Part shown: positions 9,738 through 21,089 of the stretch, piece by piece | How positions within the stretch are numbered: position 1 is the first letter of the stretch | How the letters are laid out: each line of letters begins with the position of its first letter | DNA from: Drosophila pseudoobscura | Lineage: Eukaryota; Arthropoda; Insecta; Diptera; Drosophilidae | Assembly: GCF_009870125.1 (NCBI RefSeq) | Contig: NC_046683.1 | Coordinates: 4,030,001 to 4,094,000 of the forward strand | Length of the DNA: 64,000 nucleotides | Reading direction: 5' to 3' | The notes under the pieces: generated by a model | The model's input: the letters and a program-made list of their open reading frames with translations, nothing else | Told to the model about the DNA's origin: nothing | The model's database searches: none | Translations under genes and position numbers: made by a program

Positions 9738-12700
9738 CGCGCTCCAACTGTATGGTTAGAGGTTCTACCCTACTGTGGCGGCAATCGTTGAGTTACAGCA
9801 AGCCGATTGCTACGAGACTGAAGCGGGCTCTTTAAGTTTGCTGGCTGACAAGGGCTGCCTGCCATTAAATGGGCAGTTTTAAAAGGTTTTCAAAGTTCGT
9901 CGCTTTCAGAGCGATTAAAACCTGAATATAAATTGTTTAAAATAATGGTGCACCATACGAAGAGGGCCGGCATTTATTTGCACACACGAATTTCAGGAAG
10001 TGGAGCATGGCTGGCTGGCGGAGCAGACTCAAAAACAGTCCCCATTCATGGCATGGCTCAAAGCAGACGCGCCACTGGCCACAATTCAGTCGAACACTTA
10101 CGGCGCTAGCAATCGGACGCGTTTCAAAACTTGCTCTCTGCCTTCTGCCACAACAGAGCCCAAGTCTGCCACAATCTGCTTCTGCTTCTGCAGAGCCCCT
10201 CTCCGTTTCCGTTTCTGCCTCTGTGACTGTCTCTGGAAAGTGTAAGCAACAAATAGAAATTGATTCAAGACGGATTCGAGCTGCCGCTGAAATTTCATTG
10301 ACGATTCCTTTGAGGCAAGACAGCCTCCATGCCACTTGCCACTACCAAAAATCCATCATCTCTGTGCCCCGTCCCCGTTTCCGCCACCGTCCCGTTCCAA
10401 TTGCGTCAGGGTGTCGCGTGTTTTTCGGCCAGTCCAGTGCTAATTTTGGGCGCCACAACGCGTAGGCGTAAAGAGAAACTACACGGAAAGAGAATTTATT
10501 TGTTTGCATTTTTGTTTCGCTTTTTTTGGTGTGAAGAAATTGAAGCCCGGCAAAGGCAACAGCGTTAGCAAAAGCAAAAGCAAGCGGCCGCCGGAGACAA
10601 TGAAAGCTGATTGAATATTTTATGCAAATTTCCATTGCAGCCACTCCGCGGGAAAACTTACAACAGCAGCGGCACCAAATCGTTGGCCAGAAAGAGTCGT
10701 CGAGCAAACAGGAAGTCGCAGGAAATCAGGTAATAAGCCCATACTCGTAAATATTGCATATAGAAAACGACACTCTAGAGGTATCCCATCCTATCCCATT
10801 CCATCCGCAAGTGGGAAAGCTGAAGATCAAGGCCAGTCAGTCAGTCAGGCAGCGCGGGGAGGCCACTGGCGGAACAAGGCTAAGTTGCGGCTTATCTGCG
10901 TGTCCTGGTGCCACTTCTGCCACTGCCAAGGTGAAGGTCGTGCTGCAGTTTTTGTTGTTATATAAACAGCCAGCTAGGGGGACAGGGAGAGGGAGTCCCA
11001 GAGCGACTGGTCCAACCAACGTCCAACCCCCTGCTGTCAAGGGCTCACACTCACCCACTAACCCAGTGCGCATGTCTCTCCTCGTCCACGGGTGTCCTTT
11101 GGCCTTGCCCGAAGACGGCCTCCGTCAGGGCCATCCTCCGTCGCGTCACCAGGCTGGAGGGGGGCAGCATTGAACTTGACACAGGCCGCCAGTGGCAGCA
11201 GGCTGCAGGCAGCAAGCACCAGCCTCCTGGTCTGCCTGTTCCCCGCTGCAGAAGCCAGAAGCCACTTTCAATGCGACCACGAAACGGTTAGCGGTAACAA
11301 GGTTAGTGGGTTAACCGCTTGGAGTGGATTCGAGTGGAGTGGAGTGTAGTGGAGTGGAGCTGGGGGTCTGGTCTGTGGTCTCTCTTTCTTTCTTCTACGC
11401 CCCGGCGACGCGTCTTCCACCTCGAGCCGCGGCCCGGATTCAGGCAAACAAACCCGTTAGCAAGTGCTCTGTACGCTTCTGATCGGCTTTAACTTTTCTT
11501 TGTCCATTAAAAGCCACTTACTCTTGGCCAAGACGACACTCGTCCGTCGATTACTTTCCCTGCTAATCAAAATTGAAAACCAAAAACAGAACCACGGAGC
11601 CACGGTCAAAGCCAGAGCGGGGCCGGAGGGTATGCAGAGCCTAATTGAAAGAAATTTGTTTGTTGCGACACGCTTGGACTTTGAAGTTGGCCATGACCAT
11701 GGCCATGGCCATGGCCAAGGCGATGTCGATGGCTGCCTGGAAGTGGCACAGCCATGGACCAAGTGAAATTGAGCGAGACGGTGGCTGCATGGATGTCGCG
11801 GAGATGGATCGCATTAGGACCGAATCGAAAACATGAAAAACAGTATCATGCGATACGAGACTCTTGATAGACATAGGCATGGGCACCATCCTTATGCGGA
11901 TAGATGATAAAATAATTCGATTTGTATCAAATTTGATAAAGCCACAAACACAGGACACCTCTACCTATTCCTATGGCCATTGTTCCAATTTCTGCTTATT
12001 GGACTGCTTATTGGGGACTGATGGGGTTCTAACGTGTCGCAGAAAATGTTAAATAACCGATTAGTTTCGAAATGAACTTATAATGAATGGGGCTTGGTGG
12101 ATTAATGAGTAAATTATTTGGTCATCAAATGAAATAGCAATAAATTGAATGAAAGTGTGAGGAATGCAATCGAGAAATGGGAACGGCTTTAATCAGCATT
12201 CAGTCCCCGGTTAATGATCGCCCATGAGTAGGTCAGTCACTCACTCACTGGAACAGAACCTTTCTTCCCCGAAATTTCCATTTCCATTCCCTCAACATCT
12301 CGACTCTACCAAATGTAAAATGAAATAAAATAAAAGAGGTTCGATGACTCGCGCGTGAATTGCATTTTAAAGCCGCATTTCACACTTGGCTGGCGGACAT
12401 GGACCCGGACACGGACAGACAGACTGGTAGACTTGCTGACTGGCAGACTGGCAGGCTCACAAAACGAATGAACTCAAAGAGCCAGCCCCACACGAACCCA
12501 TGAGATGCGATGCGATGCGGTCCAATCCAACCGATCCGATAATTGCATACAGAGAAACACAAGAAAAAACGAGCAACAAATAAAAAAAAAAAACAAGTAA
12601 ATATACAAAATTAAAACTCTCCAAAATACACAACAAAAACGAGAAAGAAAGGGGCCCGCCCGAAGCCATGGATACCCTGCCAAATCACAGCTGAATGCCA

Positions 12701-13374
12701 TAGTAGTTCCTACAATATTTACCATTCCTTCTGAGTACGGCCTGCAGTGAAAACAATGATCTGTGCTGCGGTAATGTGGTATTCAGATACTTTTCAAACT
12801 GAGCCACTAGGGGGAAGTGTTTATCTGTACACATTTACTTAATGCTGGTATACTGGTTGCACACAATCATAATACCCTCTGGATGGGTAGAAAAAAACGC
12901 TGTGGAATCGGGCCGGGGCTGGGGCCAAGACGAAGCCAAAGCCCCGCACTCGAAAGTTTTTTGAGACAAGTTAAATGAAAACCAAAACAAACTCATTAAC
13001 TGCTGGTGGTGGGGCAGAGAGAGAGAGACAGAGAGACGGGAAAGAGGAGCATTTGGAAAAGTGAAAAAAAACTAAAAATAAACGGAAAATTACCGAGCAG
13101 CAACAATAGCCACACTTTACCTGGGGGGATAGAGGTGGAGCTGTTGATGGAGCTGTTGTTGGAGTTGACGCAGACTCCAATTTTCACTTTCACTGGGGTG
13201 TAGCCAGGGGCAGAGGTCGCGCTCTGATAAGCCCCCCAGAGAGGCAGACAAACGCAGAATAATGCTCGTTGCTCTTTACTGTTCTGAACCGGTTACAATT
13301 CGCTTGCCGCCAAATGAGTCGAAAACAGAGAGATGACCCAAAAAGGGAGATCGGGGCCGGGTCACGTGCTCCAT

Positions 13375-14208
13375 CTAGAGTTTGGCGTTCTGTCGTATCC
13401 ATGGCCGCAGCACAGAGACGCGCTCGTAGCCGTCGGGGGCCGACCGCCCGCAGCCGCCCAGCACAAAGCTGGCCACGCCCACCAGGCTGCCGGCGTAGGT
13501 GGCAGGACCGCCGGAGTCGCCGTGGCAGGCCCCCTTCTCGGCCTCATGCAGCAGGCACATGGTCGTGTCTGATAGAGATCCGTAGTACCGCTGCTTGCAC
13601 GTGTCGCGGGCGAGTGCGCGCACATGGGCATAGAGGAGCTCATCCGAAACGGGCCCGTTCTGGAAGATGGCCCCCCACCCGGAGATGTCCACAATGGAAT
13701 TGCTGGGCGGATCACTGGTCGCCAGCGAGATGGCCTTTATATGGGAGCTGAACTTCAGAGGGGATGCCAAGCGGAGCACAGCCACATCATAGCCCGAGCC
13801 GCCGTACTGGGGATGCACAATCACCTGGGCGACATTCACGAGCACTCCCCCGCTGGAGAGGCGCAGACTGCCGGCCCGAATGCTCAGCTCTGAGGCGGGA
13901 GTTCTGCCAGAGAGGAGGTAGGATCAGTGGGAAAGGGAAAATCGACAATCCACAAAGTAATTCTCTTACACATTCTTTCCCGACTTGACGCAGTGGGCGG
14001 CCGTCAGGACGTAGCTGGACGACAGGATGGAGCCACCGCAGGTGAATCGCTTGTTATGCCGCAGCGAGATCTGGTGGGGGAACTGCCCCGCCACGGCTCG
14101 AGTGCCGCCGACGATGCGGGGCGAGGCCCCATCGTCCAGATCTTGGCCGTGGATGCCGCCGGCGATGCAGGTCACCAGGAGGAGAAATGCGGGGCTTCGT
14201 AAAGACAT
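13375..14208 (-). CDS. Secreted S1-family serine protease, catalytically intact, chymotrypsin/elastase-like
   Basis: Two exons, 13970-14208 and 13375-13903, encode 255 aa. The N-terminal signal peptide is SPAFLLLVTCIAGGIHG. The activation cleavage site is SPR/IVGGT. The triad is present: His in LTAAHC, Asp in GYDVAVLRL, Ser in HGDSGGP. The S1-pocket residue six positions before the catalytic Ser is Gly (KGACHGDSGGP), not Asp, so trypsin-like Arg/Lys preference is unlikely; chymotrypsin or elastase-like specificity is inferred. The intron joins in phase (Val codon split across the junction). It is the only member of the five-gene cluster with the full triad. It resembles small gut proteases of the CG967x type on the D. 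melanogaster X, but the exact ortholog is not assigned. Confidence 0.92.
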
Positions 14209-14874
14209 TTCCGGTTCTTCTTCGATTCGATTGGGTTGTGGCTGGATCGAGGCCTGGATCCGCTTATTTATGATAGCCCTGTGGCCCCTTCATCATCATC
14301 AGTGCCTCACAGTCAAGTCACTATCGGGGCTTGTCTTCGGTCTGGCCTCTAATGTCTGTTTCAATTAGGGCGCCTGCTCCAATGAGAGGGTTGTGACATC
14401 ACCCTCAAAGGGGAAGAACATGGCTAAGTACTGTGGAAAGACCATTGAGATTTGCATATCTTGAACGGAACTAACTGCCAAAGGGATCGTCAGCCTTTGT
14501 TGGGGATCGCAGAATGACAACAAGATGGCTTAGATTTCCAAGCGTTTTCAATTATTTTGCTTGCTTATTAACTGCATTCCAGTGTGATAGTGATCCCTGA
14601 CATTGTTAGATAAAAACAAGAGCCTGCCGCCATCGTGCCGTGCCATAAATTGTGCCATAAACATTTTATAGGGAATTAGTACGGTGCGGCAATCGCCAGC
14701 CTACGTCCAGACCAGTGGCAATCGTCTCCTTATCCTTATCACCATCAATCGAATGAGTCACCCGCAAATGCCGTCCATTAACACCGACTCTTGCCGACCA
14801 AGAACAAACGACAGGGCCAATTAGTTGGGCCCCAGAGCCATGAGGTAGTATAATATTGCTAAGGGATTAGGGAT
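14209..14874. other. Intergenic sequence upstream of the intact protease
   Basis: No gene seen. Two adjacent CTTATC (GATA-type) sites at 14729-14740 lie about 520 bp upstream of the 13375-14208 gene. A weak TATA-like CATAAATAAG is about 55 bp upstream of its ATG on the minus strand. Confidence 0.5.
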
Positions 14875-15713
14875 CTAGGCGATCAGCGGCTGCAGCCACT
14901 CGTAGAAGCTGGACACCCGCACGAACACGTCCGGGTAGCGGGAGCCGCAGGCACCCACCACAAAGTTGGTCAGTCCAATAAGCTTGTTGTTGTAGACGGC
15001 TCCACTGCCCCCGTCGCCGTGGCAGGTGCCCTGCTTGAGCTCGTGGGCCAGGCAGAAGCTGGTCTTGTCGTGGGCGCTGTAGGCGTCCAGGCAGACCGCC
15101 TCCTCGGCGACGGTGAGCGTGAGCTCGCGGATCTTGTAGGAGTTGCTGCCCTCCACGGTGCGTCCCCAGCCGGCGACGCTGATGAGGGAGCCCTGCGCGG
15201 GCAAGTCATCATCGCTGCTGGCAAGCTCCACGGCCATGATGCGGTCGGTAAAGGCCAGAGCGGAGGTGAGGGTGATCACGGCCACATTGTTCTGCAGCTG
15301 GTAGAAGTCCGGGTGCACGGTGACCGACTCGACGTAGACAACCTTTCCGCCGGCATACTGATTGGTGCTGCCCACGCGGCACGTCAGGCGGCTGGGTTCG
15401 ATCCTGGATGGGATGGGAATAGTTTTTGGTTAAAAGATCATCTCCCATCGTCTGTCTCTTGTGCGGGGTGGGGCTGCACTTACAGCTTTCCATCGCGGTA
15501 CAGACAGTGGGCCGTGGTCACCAATTTTGTCGCGGACACGATGCTTGCGCCGCACACATGCGCATTGTCCACCCGCAGAGAGGCGGCATAGGGGGTGTCG
15601 GTGGGGCCGGCCTCGTCTCCGCCCAAGATGCGGCCTTTGAGGCCTGCCTGGCAGCCTCCTAGGAGTACAGAAAGGCAGAGCAGGGCTACCACAAGGCCAC
15701 TTGTTTGAATCAT
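14875..15713 (-). CDS. Serine protease homologue (non-catalytic S1 family), two triad residues lost
   Basis: Two exons, 15484-15713 and 14875-15403, encode 252 aa; the junction completes a Leu codon. The signal peptide is about residues 1-25, beginning MIQTSGLVVALLC; this ATG was chosen over upstream in-frame sequence because it begins the signal peptide. The activation-like site is GRILGGDE. His is kept in VTTAHC, but the Asp position reads NNVAVITL (Asp to Asn) and the Ser position reads GDGGSG (Ser to Gly), so hydrolysis is not expected. Cysteines and the C-terminal WLQPLIA helix end are normal. Such homologues often act as cofactors or binding proteins in immune or gut pathways (family knowledge; D. 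melanogaster spheroide is an example). Whether this or a neighbour is the spheroide ortholog is not settled. Confidence 0.88.
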
Positions 15714-17170
15714 CTCTCTCTTTCTGCTTGTGTAGTATTGGGGGTGAATGGGTGCTTCCTCCGCCACCGATGGTTGGAACTGAAATGCGTAGCGCAAAGG
15801 CCGACCGTTTAAGTGGACAACACCACGCAGAACCCCCCTCTAAAAGCAGCTCCCCCCTTAGCTGGTCTTATCTGGGGCTTGGACATCGGAATAAATCTAA
15901 TCTTATCGCGGCCTTTTGCAAGCTAAATTGGACCTTAGGCGATGTTATTTCCCCCGATCAATTCGCACACAGAAATACACACTCGTAATATCGATTCGAT
16001 TGCATTAGTAGAAGCAGTGTCCCCTCTCCTTCGCAGATCTATGACCATGACAACAAAATGGATCCAAGAAAGATAGGAAGATGAGTAAGCCGTGAGTCAG
16101 GAACCTGATTTTCGAGTGCGACGGAAAAAAACCCCTGGAATGATCCACACAATCGAGAACATTTGAATTGTCTATTAGACTACCGAAACTCCTATGATGT
16201 AGATCTACAATAAATGTTAAATCTACTGACTTCTTATCGAATTAGGAATAGGAAAGAACTGCAGAAGGAAAAGGTCTTTCTAGCAACAAATTCCAAATTT
16301 AGCACTACAGAAATCGAGTCTGGGGTTTTCCCTAGATCTATACCAATAGAGATCTCGATTGGAAAGTTGTATTAGCGATTACCGAAATACAGCTATAAAT
16401 ATATTCCTAAGCCATAGTAGACCTGCGATTATTTCTGGCCAAATATGACGATTCCAGACTCAAGAGGTTTCCGTAGATCTCTATCAATGTCGAGTCAATA
16501 AGGAAATCAGAGAGCACATTATAATGAAGTGCTAATAGAAATAATAATTCGTCGATTTTCTATAATTGACGCTGAAATTGATCTCATATAATTGTTAATC
16601 GATAAGGAAATCTTGCTTGTCATTGGCTAAATTTGATTATAGTTTCCCACTCGACCTCGATCAGGAATAGCTTCTGGCTAGTTCTGCGCTTAATCCGAAA
16701 TCACGGGATTTTTCTAGATCCCTATCAATCCAGGGTAAATCGATAAGAAAGCCTTAGTAACAGGATAGAAATATTTCCAATTGAAAAGCCTGATCAGCCC
16801 TCCCGACTACCCAACGTATGCCAATCCCTTAGCGCTAAAATCGAAATATATCAAAGGACCCTTCAAGGTCAGTTATGGAACCTTTGCCCAGGGAAATGTC
16901 TTGCAGCCAATCATGCAGTAAAGACGCCACAAAACGAGGCCGCCTATCAGGCCAAATTTATGGCCGTCAGTAAATTCTATAGCCTATAGTTTCTCTCTTC
17001 TTGGAAGCCCCCATAAACCGGGTCTGGGGCTGCTCCGAATTTTGGATTAGCCTAGAAACACATTATGTTCTTGTTTATAGGAGAAAGCACTTTATGCACA
17101 TGAAAAAAAAATGTTGAAAAAAAAGCGCTCGTTCATCCTGTGGTGTTCTCCTGCAGATACTCGTAGTCTA
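15714..17170. other. Intergenic sequence with GATA-type sites
   Basis: No coding region is supported. CTTATC at 15867-15872 and 15902-15907 lies 150-195 bp upstream of the 14875-15713 gene. The stretch 16000-17050 is AT-rich unique-looking sequence with many ATCGA/TCGATT words and no motif I recognise. Confidence 0.5.
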
Positions 17171-18022
17171 CTAAGCATTTGCCTCGATCCAATCGAGGTA
17201 GTAGTAGATGCGAGAGGCCACGTCCGGGTAGGAGCTGCCGCAGTCAGCGAACTGGAAGCTGGTGATGCCCTGAAGCACCTTGTTGTCGTCAATGACAGCG
17301 GCGCCGGCATCACCGCGGCAGATGCCCTCCTTCTCGGCACTGGTCAGGCACAGGCAGGATTCGTAGCCATAGCCGGCGGCCAGCTCGCAGTACGGAGAGC
17401 TCAGCGTATTGTAGTTGGCCTTCTGCAGCTTGTAGGGGGCCGAGCCGTCAGAGACCTCGCCCCAGCCAGCCACATAGACGGGTGTTCCGTTGGGCAGCTC
17501 CGTGGACTGCTCCTCGGCGGAGCCCTCCTCCGCTTTGGTGGGCAGGGTAACGGCCGTAATGCGCTCCGTGAATACCAGGGGCTCACTTAGTGTGATGATG
17601 GCCAGATCGTGCAGGAAGTTTCCGTACGAGGGATGAATGAGGACGCTCTTTACATTCACGATCTGCCCGCCGGCATACTGGTTGATGCTGCCCACGCGCA
17701 CGCCCAAGGTGCTAGCAGCCACCCTGCAGAAGGAATTGATTAGAAGGAGGGTCACCACTTGGTTTGGGTCGGGGTCACCGGTCAGTACTCACGGTGTTGT
17801 GCCCATATCGGACACACAATGGGCGGCGGTCAGCAAATGGGTGTTGGAGATGATGCAGGCCATGCAGGTGTGGGCCTTGTTGTAGCGCAGGGAGGCCGAC
17901 CAGGGAAAATCGAAGGCGGTGGCATCTTCGCCGCCTAGAATGCGGCCCTCGGGCGAGGACTGAGCCACCGAGAGGAGCAGGGACAGGGCTAGCAGAGCGA
18001 GCGCTAGACGTGGAACAGCCAT
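17171..18022 (-). CDS. Serine protease homologue, catalytic Ser replaced by Ala
   Basis: Two exons, 17793-18022 and 17171-17723, encode 260 aa; a Pro codon spans the intron. The signal peptide begins MAVPRLALALLALSLLL and the processing-like site is GRILGGED. His (LTAAHC) and Asp (HDLAIITL) are retained, but the Ser motif is GDAGAA, so the nucleophile is Ala. The usual CGGS after the signal region is replaced by CMAC, with an additional Cys near the conserved one. The C terminus, YYYLDWIEANA, is the usual S1 end helix. It is divergent from, and only 292 bp away from, the plus-strand homologue at 18315, with shared GATAAG sites between them. Function is not known; a gut or haemolymph non-enzymatic role is inferred. 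Confidence 0.9.
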
Positions 18023-18314
18023 GGCGTTGGAATATTAACTGATTCTAATGGCCAATCGATAGCCACTCCACGGCCAACCCCAGCCCCAACCAAAGCCTCA
18101 GCATTCCGCCGTCCCGCTTTCCTGGCCCGGCCTGCAGCTCTTCAGCTCTTCAGCTAATCTTGAGCACAAACAACGATAAGCGTCGGGGCGATTTACGAGC
18201 CGTCCCGCAATCGATAAGATTCGGTTATGTTTAAACCTATCCCCGGCACCATAAAAGCCTCTATAAAGGGTTCCAGACTAGGAAGCGGACTGCTCAGTTT
18301 TCTTCAAAGCCAGC
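18023..18314. promoter_or_regulatory. Shared divergent promoter between two serine protease homologues
   Basis: The 292 bp between divergent ATGs contain GATAAG at 18175-18180 and 18213-18218. TATAAAG is at 18262-18268 and an Inr-like TCAGTT at 18294-18299, correctly spaced (about 32 bp) for the plus-strand gene. The Inr lies about 20 bp before its ATG, so that gene would have a very short 5'UTR. No TATA box was seen for the minus-strand gene. Confidence 0.65.
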
Positions 18315-19128
18315 ATGCATTCAGTTCAGACACTCCTCGTCCTTCTCCTGGCAGTGGCCATGGGCGTGCAGGCCTCCCGACTGCCTGCGGATGTCGGCTC
18401 GCATCCATATGCCATCTCTCTGCAGCGCAATGGAGCCCATATCGCCGGCGGTGCTCTGATCAGCCAGCGATGGGCTCTGACCGCCGCGCACTGTGTGACC
18501 GTGGGTGGGGGTCAGGAAAGGTAGAACCGCGCCCGCTCGAAAAATGAGTCGAGTCATTAATCTCTGCCACTAATCTTCCCGTAGCTATCCCGCCCGCACA
18601 TTCCTCGTCCGCGCTGGCAGTATTCAGCGCCTTGTTGGGGGCCAGCTGGTGGCCCTCTCTAGGATCGTGGTGCACAGCGACTACTCCAGCGGCGGCGCTG
18701 GTGCCAACGATCTGGCCCTCTTGGAGCTGGCCTCCCCATTGACCCTTAACGCCAACACCCAGCCTATTGGGCTGGCCAGCGAGCGTCCTGCCGTGGGCTC
18801 CCAGATCACCTTCGCCGGCTGGGGATCGTCACAGCCCGACGGAGCGCTCAGCCACGGCCTGCAGGTGGCCACCAGGCAGTCGATCAGTGCCGATGCGTGC
18901 CAGGAGTCCTTGTTCCTCAGTCAGCAAGATCTTCTCTGCCTGGTACCCGAAGCGGATGACGTGGAGAGCTCTGGTCTCTGCACCGGCGACGCCGGATCCC
19001 CGGCTGTCTACAACAACCAATTGGTGGGCATTGCCGCCTTCTTTGTCAGCAGCTGCGGCACCGAGCAGCCCGATGGCTATGTGGATGTGACCCAGCACCT
19101 CGACTGGATAGCCGAGAACAGTGCTTGA
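18315..19128 (+). CDS. Serine protease homologue, catalytic Ser replaced by Ala
   Basis: Two exons, 18315-18520 and 18585-19128, encode 249 aa. A Ser codon spans the junction, giving GGGQES/YPARTF, a pattern typical of related fly proteases. The donor GTAGAA is weak but gives the only sensible join. The signal peptide is [20 protein letters not shown]. The N terminus of the mature part is degenerate ([16 protein letters not shown]), with no clear R/IVGG activation site. His (LTAAHC) and Asp (ANDLALLEL) are kept, but the Ser motif is GDAGSP. The stop codon TGA overlaps AATAAA at 19128-19133, so the polyadenylation signal begins inside the stop. It is the only plus-strand member of the cluster. 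Confidence 0.9.
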
Positions 19129-19133
19129 ATAAA

Positions 19134-20174
19134 ACCAATCGAAAACTCTCAAAATTTGTATCTTCCCCAAATTGAATGGCTTCCAAGGCCCAGTCCATGG
19201 GTCATTATCTTTCTCTTAAGCCTAGGTTGAAGTCTACTCTCTAATATGTATCCTGAACTTCATTTCGATAGGTTTTAGTGGTAGTTTCAAGAACTGGCAG
19301 CTGCATTCCCTGAAAAGTTTTAGTTTAAGTCTATCTTAATTTAAAATATCAATTTGAATCCTTAATATTTTCAAGGCGGTAAGCATAAGCTGCAAAGGGT
19401 CTTCGGCTGATTCATAGCTGTATTCGTTAGCTTTTCAGAATTTTAACGTTCTTCAACACTGAATGTAGCATACTCAAGTTATGTGGAAAAACGCAAGCTT
19501 GCTTTAGAAAAAAACATTAGGCAAAACTCATAATTAATGAAGAATTTGTTGTGTTGCGTGGAATTTTATTTGACTGTTGACTAGTACTATCACCAATTTT
19601 ATTTAAATGTGTTTCTAAGCTTTGGTTTAATAAAAATCACATGGAACTATGGATCTGCCAGGGTATCTACAACTTTGTTACCCCATGCTGGTCTTTTTAA
19701 TGTGCTTTTTCTACATAATAGACGGAATTTCTATCACACAATCTAATCTAATAATCGTATATGAAGTGTGTATAACGTACATTGAAGTTTTTTCTGAATG
19801 GTGGTACCTTAGCAATAAGCCTTTTTCCTTTTTCTTGAAGGCCCTTGCTGCTTGGGCTATATTTTAGAATGTAATCCAAGTGTCATTCTATACAGAATAT
19901 CATAGAAACAATCATATATTCTTGAATGGCAAAGACACCGATTGGACCAAGGTCCAAAAGTCATTTCCTAATATACGTATAAGTGTACGAAAAATGGATA
20001 GATAACCATTTTTTGCCTGTTGGAAACATCCGATGGACCTTTTCGTATGTGTCATTCCCCTATCACATAATCCCTGTTGAAGAACTGGGCTTCCATGTCT
20101 ATTCATTTCTGTCCCGGAAACAGCATTGAGACACTCTCTTCTTGCTTGAATATGAAATAAAGTAGTTTTGAAAT
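19134..20174. other. Intergenic, AT-rich
   Basis: No gene seen. The 72-codon open frame near 19649-19867 is hydrophobic, AT-driven and has no start context or domain; I treat it as chance. An AATAAA-type signal for the 20175 gene would lie on the minus strand near 20155-20160. Confidence 0.5.
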
Positions 20175-20996
20175 TTATTGGATATGCTGCTGGATCCAAT
20201 CATAGTTGGCCGCAATGCTGATGAAGCGCTCTGGGAGCAGGCCACCGCATTCGCCCAGCATCTCGCCGGCCAGACCCACCAGCTGCTGCTGGTAGACGGC
20301 AGGTCCGCCAATGTCGCCTCTGCAGATGCCATTGCGACGCTCATGGCCCAGACAGAGCACTTGGTCGTTGTCCCGGGGCTCATCCTCGCTATAGCTCAAA
20401 CGGCACTCACGGGCGGGCAATACGGCGGCCTGGCCAACCTGCAGGGTGCGGTGCATGTTGACCTCCGATTCGGTGGTGCGTCCAAAGCCGGAGATATCCA
20501 CCTGGGCGCCCACTGGTGGGTTTTCGCTGGCCAGTGCCACGGCACTCACGTTCTCGTCGAAGACAATGGGCTCCTTGAGGCGGAGCAGGGCCAGGCCGGT
20601 ATTGAGGGTGTTGTAGTTGGGGTTGATAGTGATTTCCTCAACGCGAATTTCCTTGCCGCCGGTATAGAGATCCACGGATCCAAAGGTGATGCCAAAGAGG
20701 TTAGCAGACCAACTGAAAGTAAAGGATAGATGAGTCTCGTTCAGTCTCTTGCTTAATTCCCTTCCCACTTACGGCGTGTTCTTGCCATCGGAGCAGACAC
20801 AGGTGAGGGCTGTGAGGGCATAGCGCTCGGCGATGATCACGGCACCGCAGTTGTAGCTGCCACCGATTGAGAGGGCAGCCTGGTAGGGCAGCTGACCGAG
20901 GACGGCGTCCTCGCCACCGGCCACACGACCCTGGGGTAGGGCCTGGCTCAGACAGCAGGCCAGCAGGATAAGTCCAGCGGATAGGGTGAGCTTCAT
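20175..20996 (-). CDS. Serine protease homologue with all three triad residues lost
   Basis: Two exons, 20773-20996 and 20175-20712, encode 253 aa; a Pro codon spans the intron. The start MKLTLSAGLILLACC begins a clear signal peptide, so upstream in-frame codons were left out. The activation-like site is GRVAGGED. The His motif reads LTALTC (His to Thr), the Asp position reads NTGLALLRL (Asp to Gly), and the Ser motif reads GDIGGP (Ser to Ile), so this is a complete pseudoprotease. Fold residues (cysteines, SGFGRT, the C-terminal YDWIQQHIQ) remain, arguing for a maintained protein rather than a pseudogene. A TATA box and a GATAAG site lie upstream. The carboxypeptidase gene at 21571 is divergent. 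Confidence 0.9.
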
Positions 20997-21049
20997 GGTT
21001 CGTTCGTTCTTCTGGTCAAGAGATGGCGTGAGATGGTGCCGGCCCTCTG

Positions 21050-21089
21050 CTTTTATAGGCAATCTGCCTGGAGGTGGGAGTATCTTATC
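21050..21089 (-). promoter_or_regulatory. TATA box and GATA-type site of the 20175-20996 gene
   Basis: On the minus strand TATAAAAG is at 21050-21057, about 55 bp upstream of the ATG, and GATAAG is at 21084-21089. This matches a strong tissue-specific promoter. Confidence 0.65.

Larger units (their letters stand above)
9246..13374. other. Gene-poor region between PpV and the serine-protease cluster
   Basis: About 4.1 kb with no coding region I can support. It holds a 46-bp direct repeat pair, an imperfect hairpin, a GGCCAT repeat near 11690-11716, a GGAGT repeat near 11326-11360, and CT/GA tracts near 13015-13045. The open frames of 80-152 codons (for example near 10007-10465) lack family motifs and overlap others on the opposite strand. 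An unrecognised non-coding RNA or untranslated exon cannot be excluded. Confidence 0.5.

Noticed and set aside
10007-10465. 152-codon open frame on the plus strand in the gap after PpV
   Set aside because: It overlaps other open frames on both strands, has Ser/Ala-rich low-complexity translation and no start context, signal or domain.
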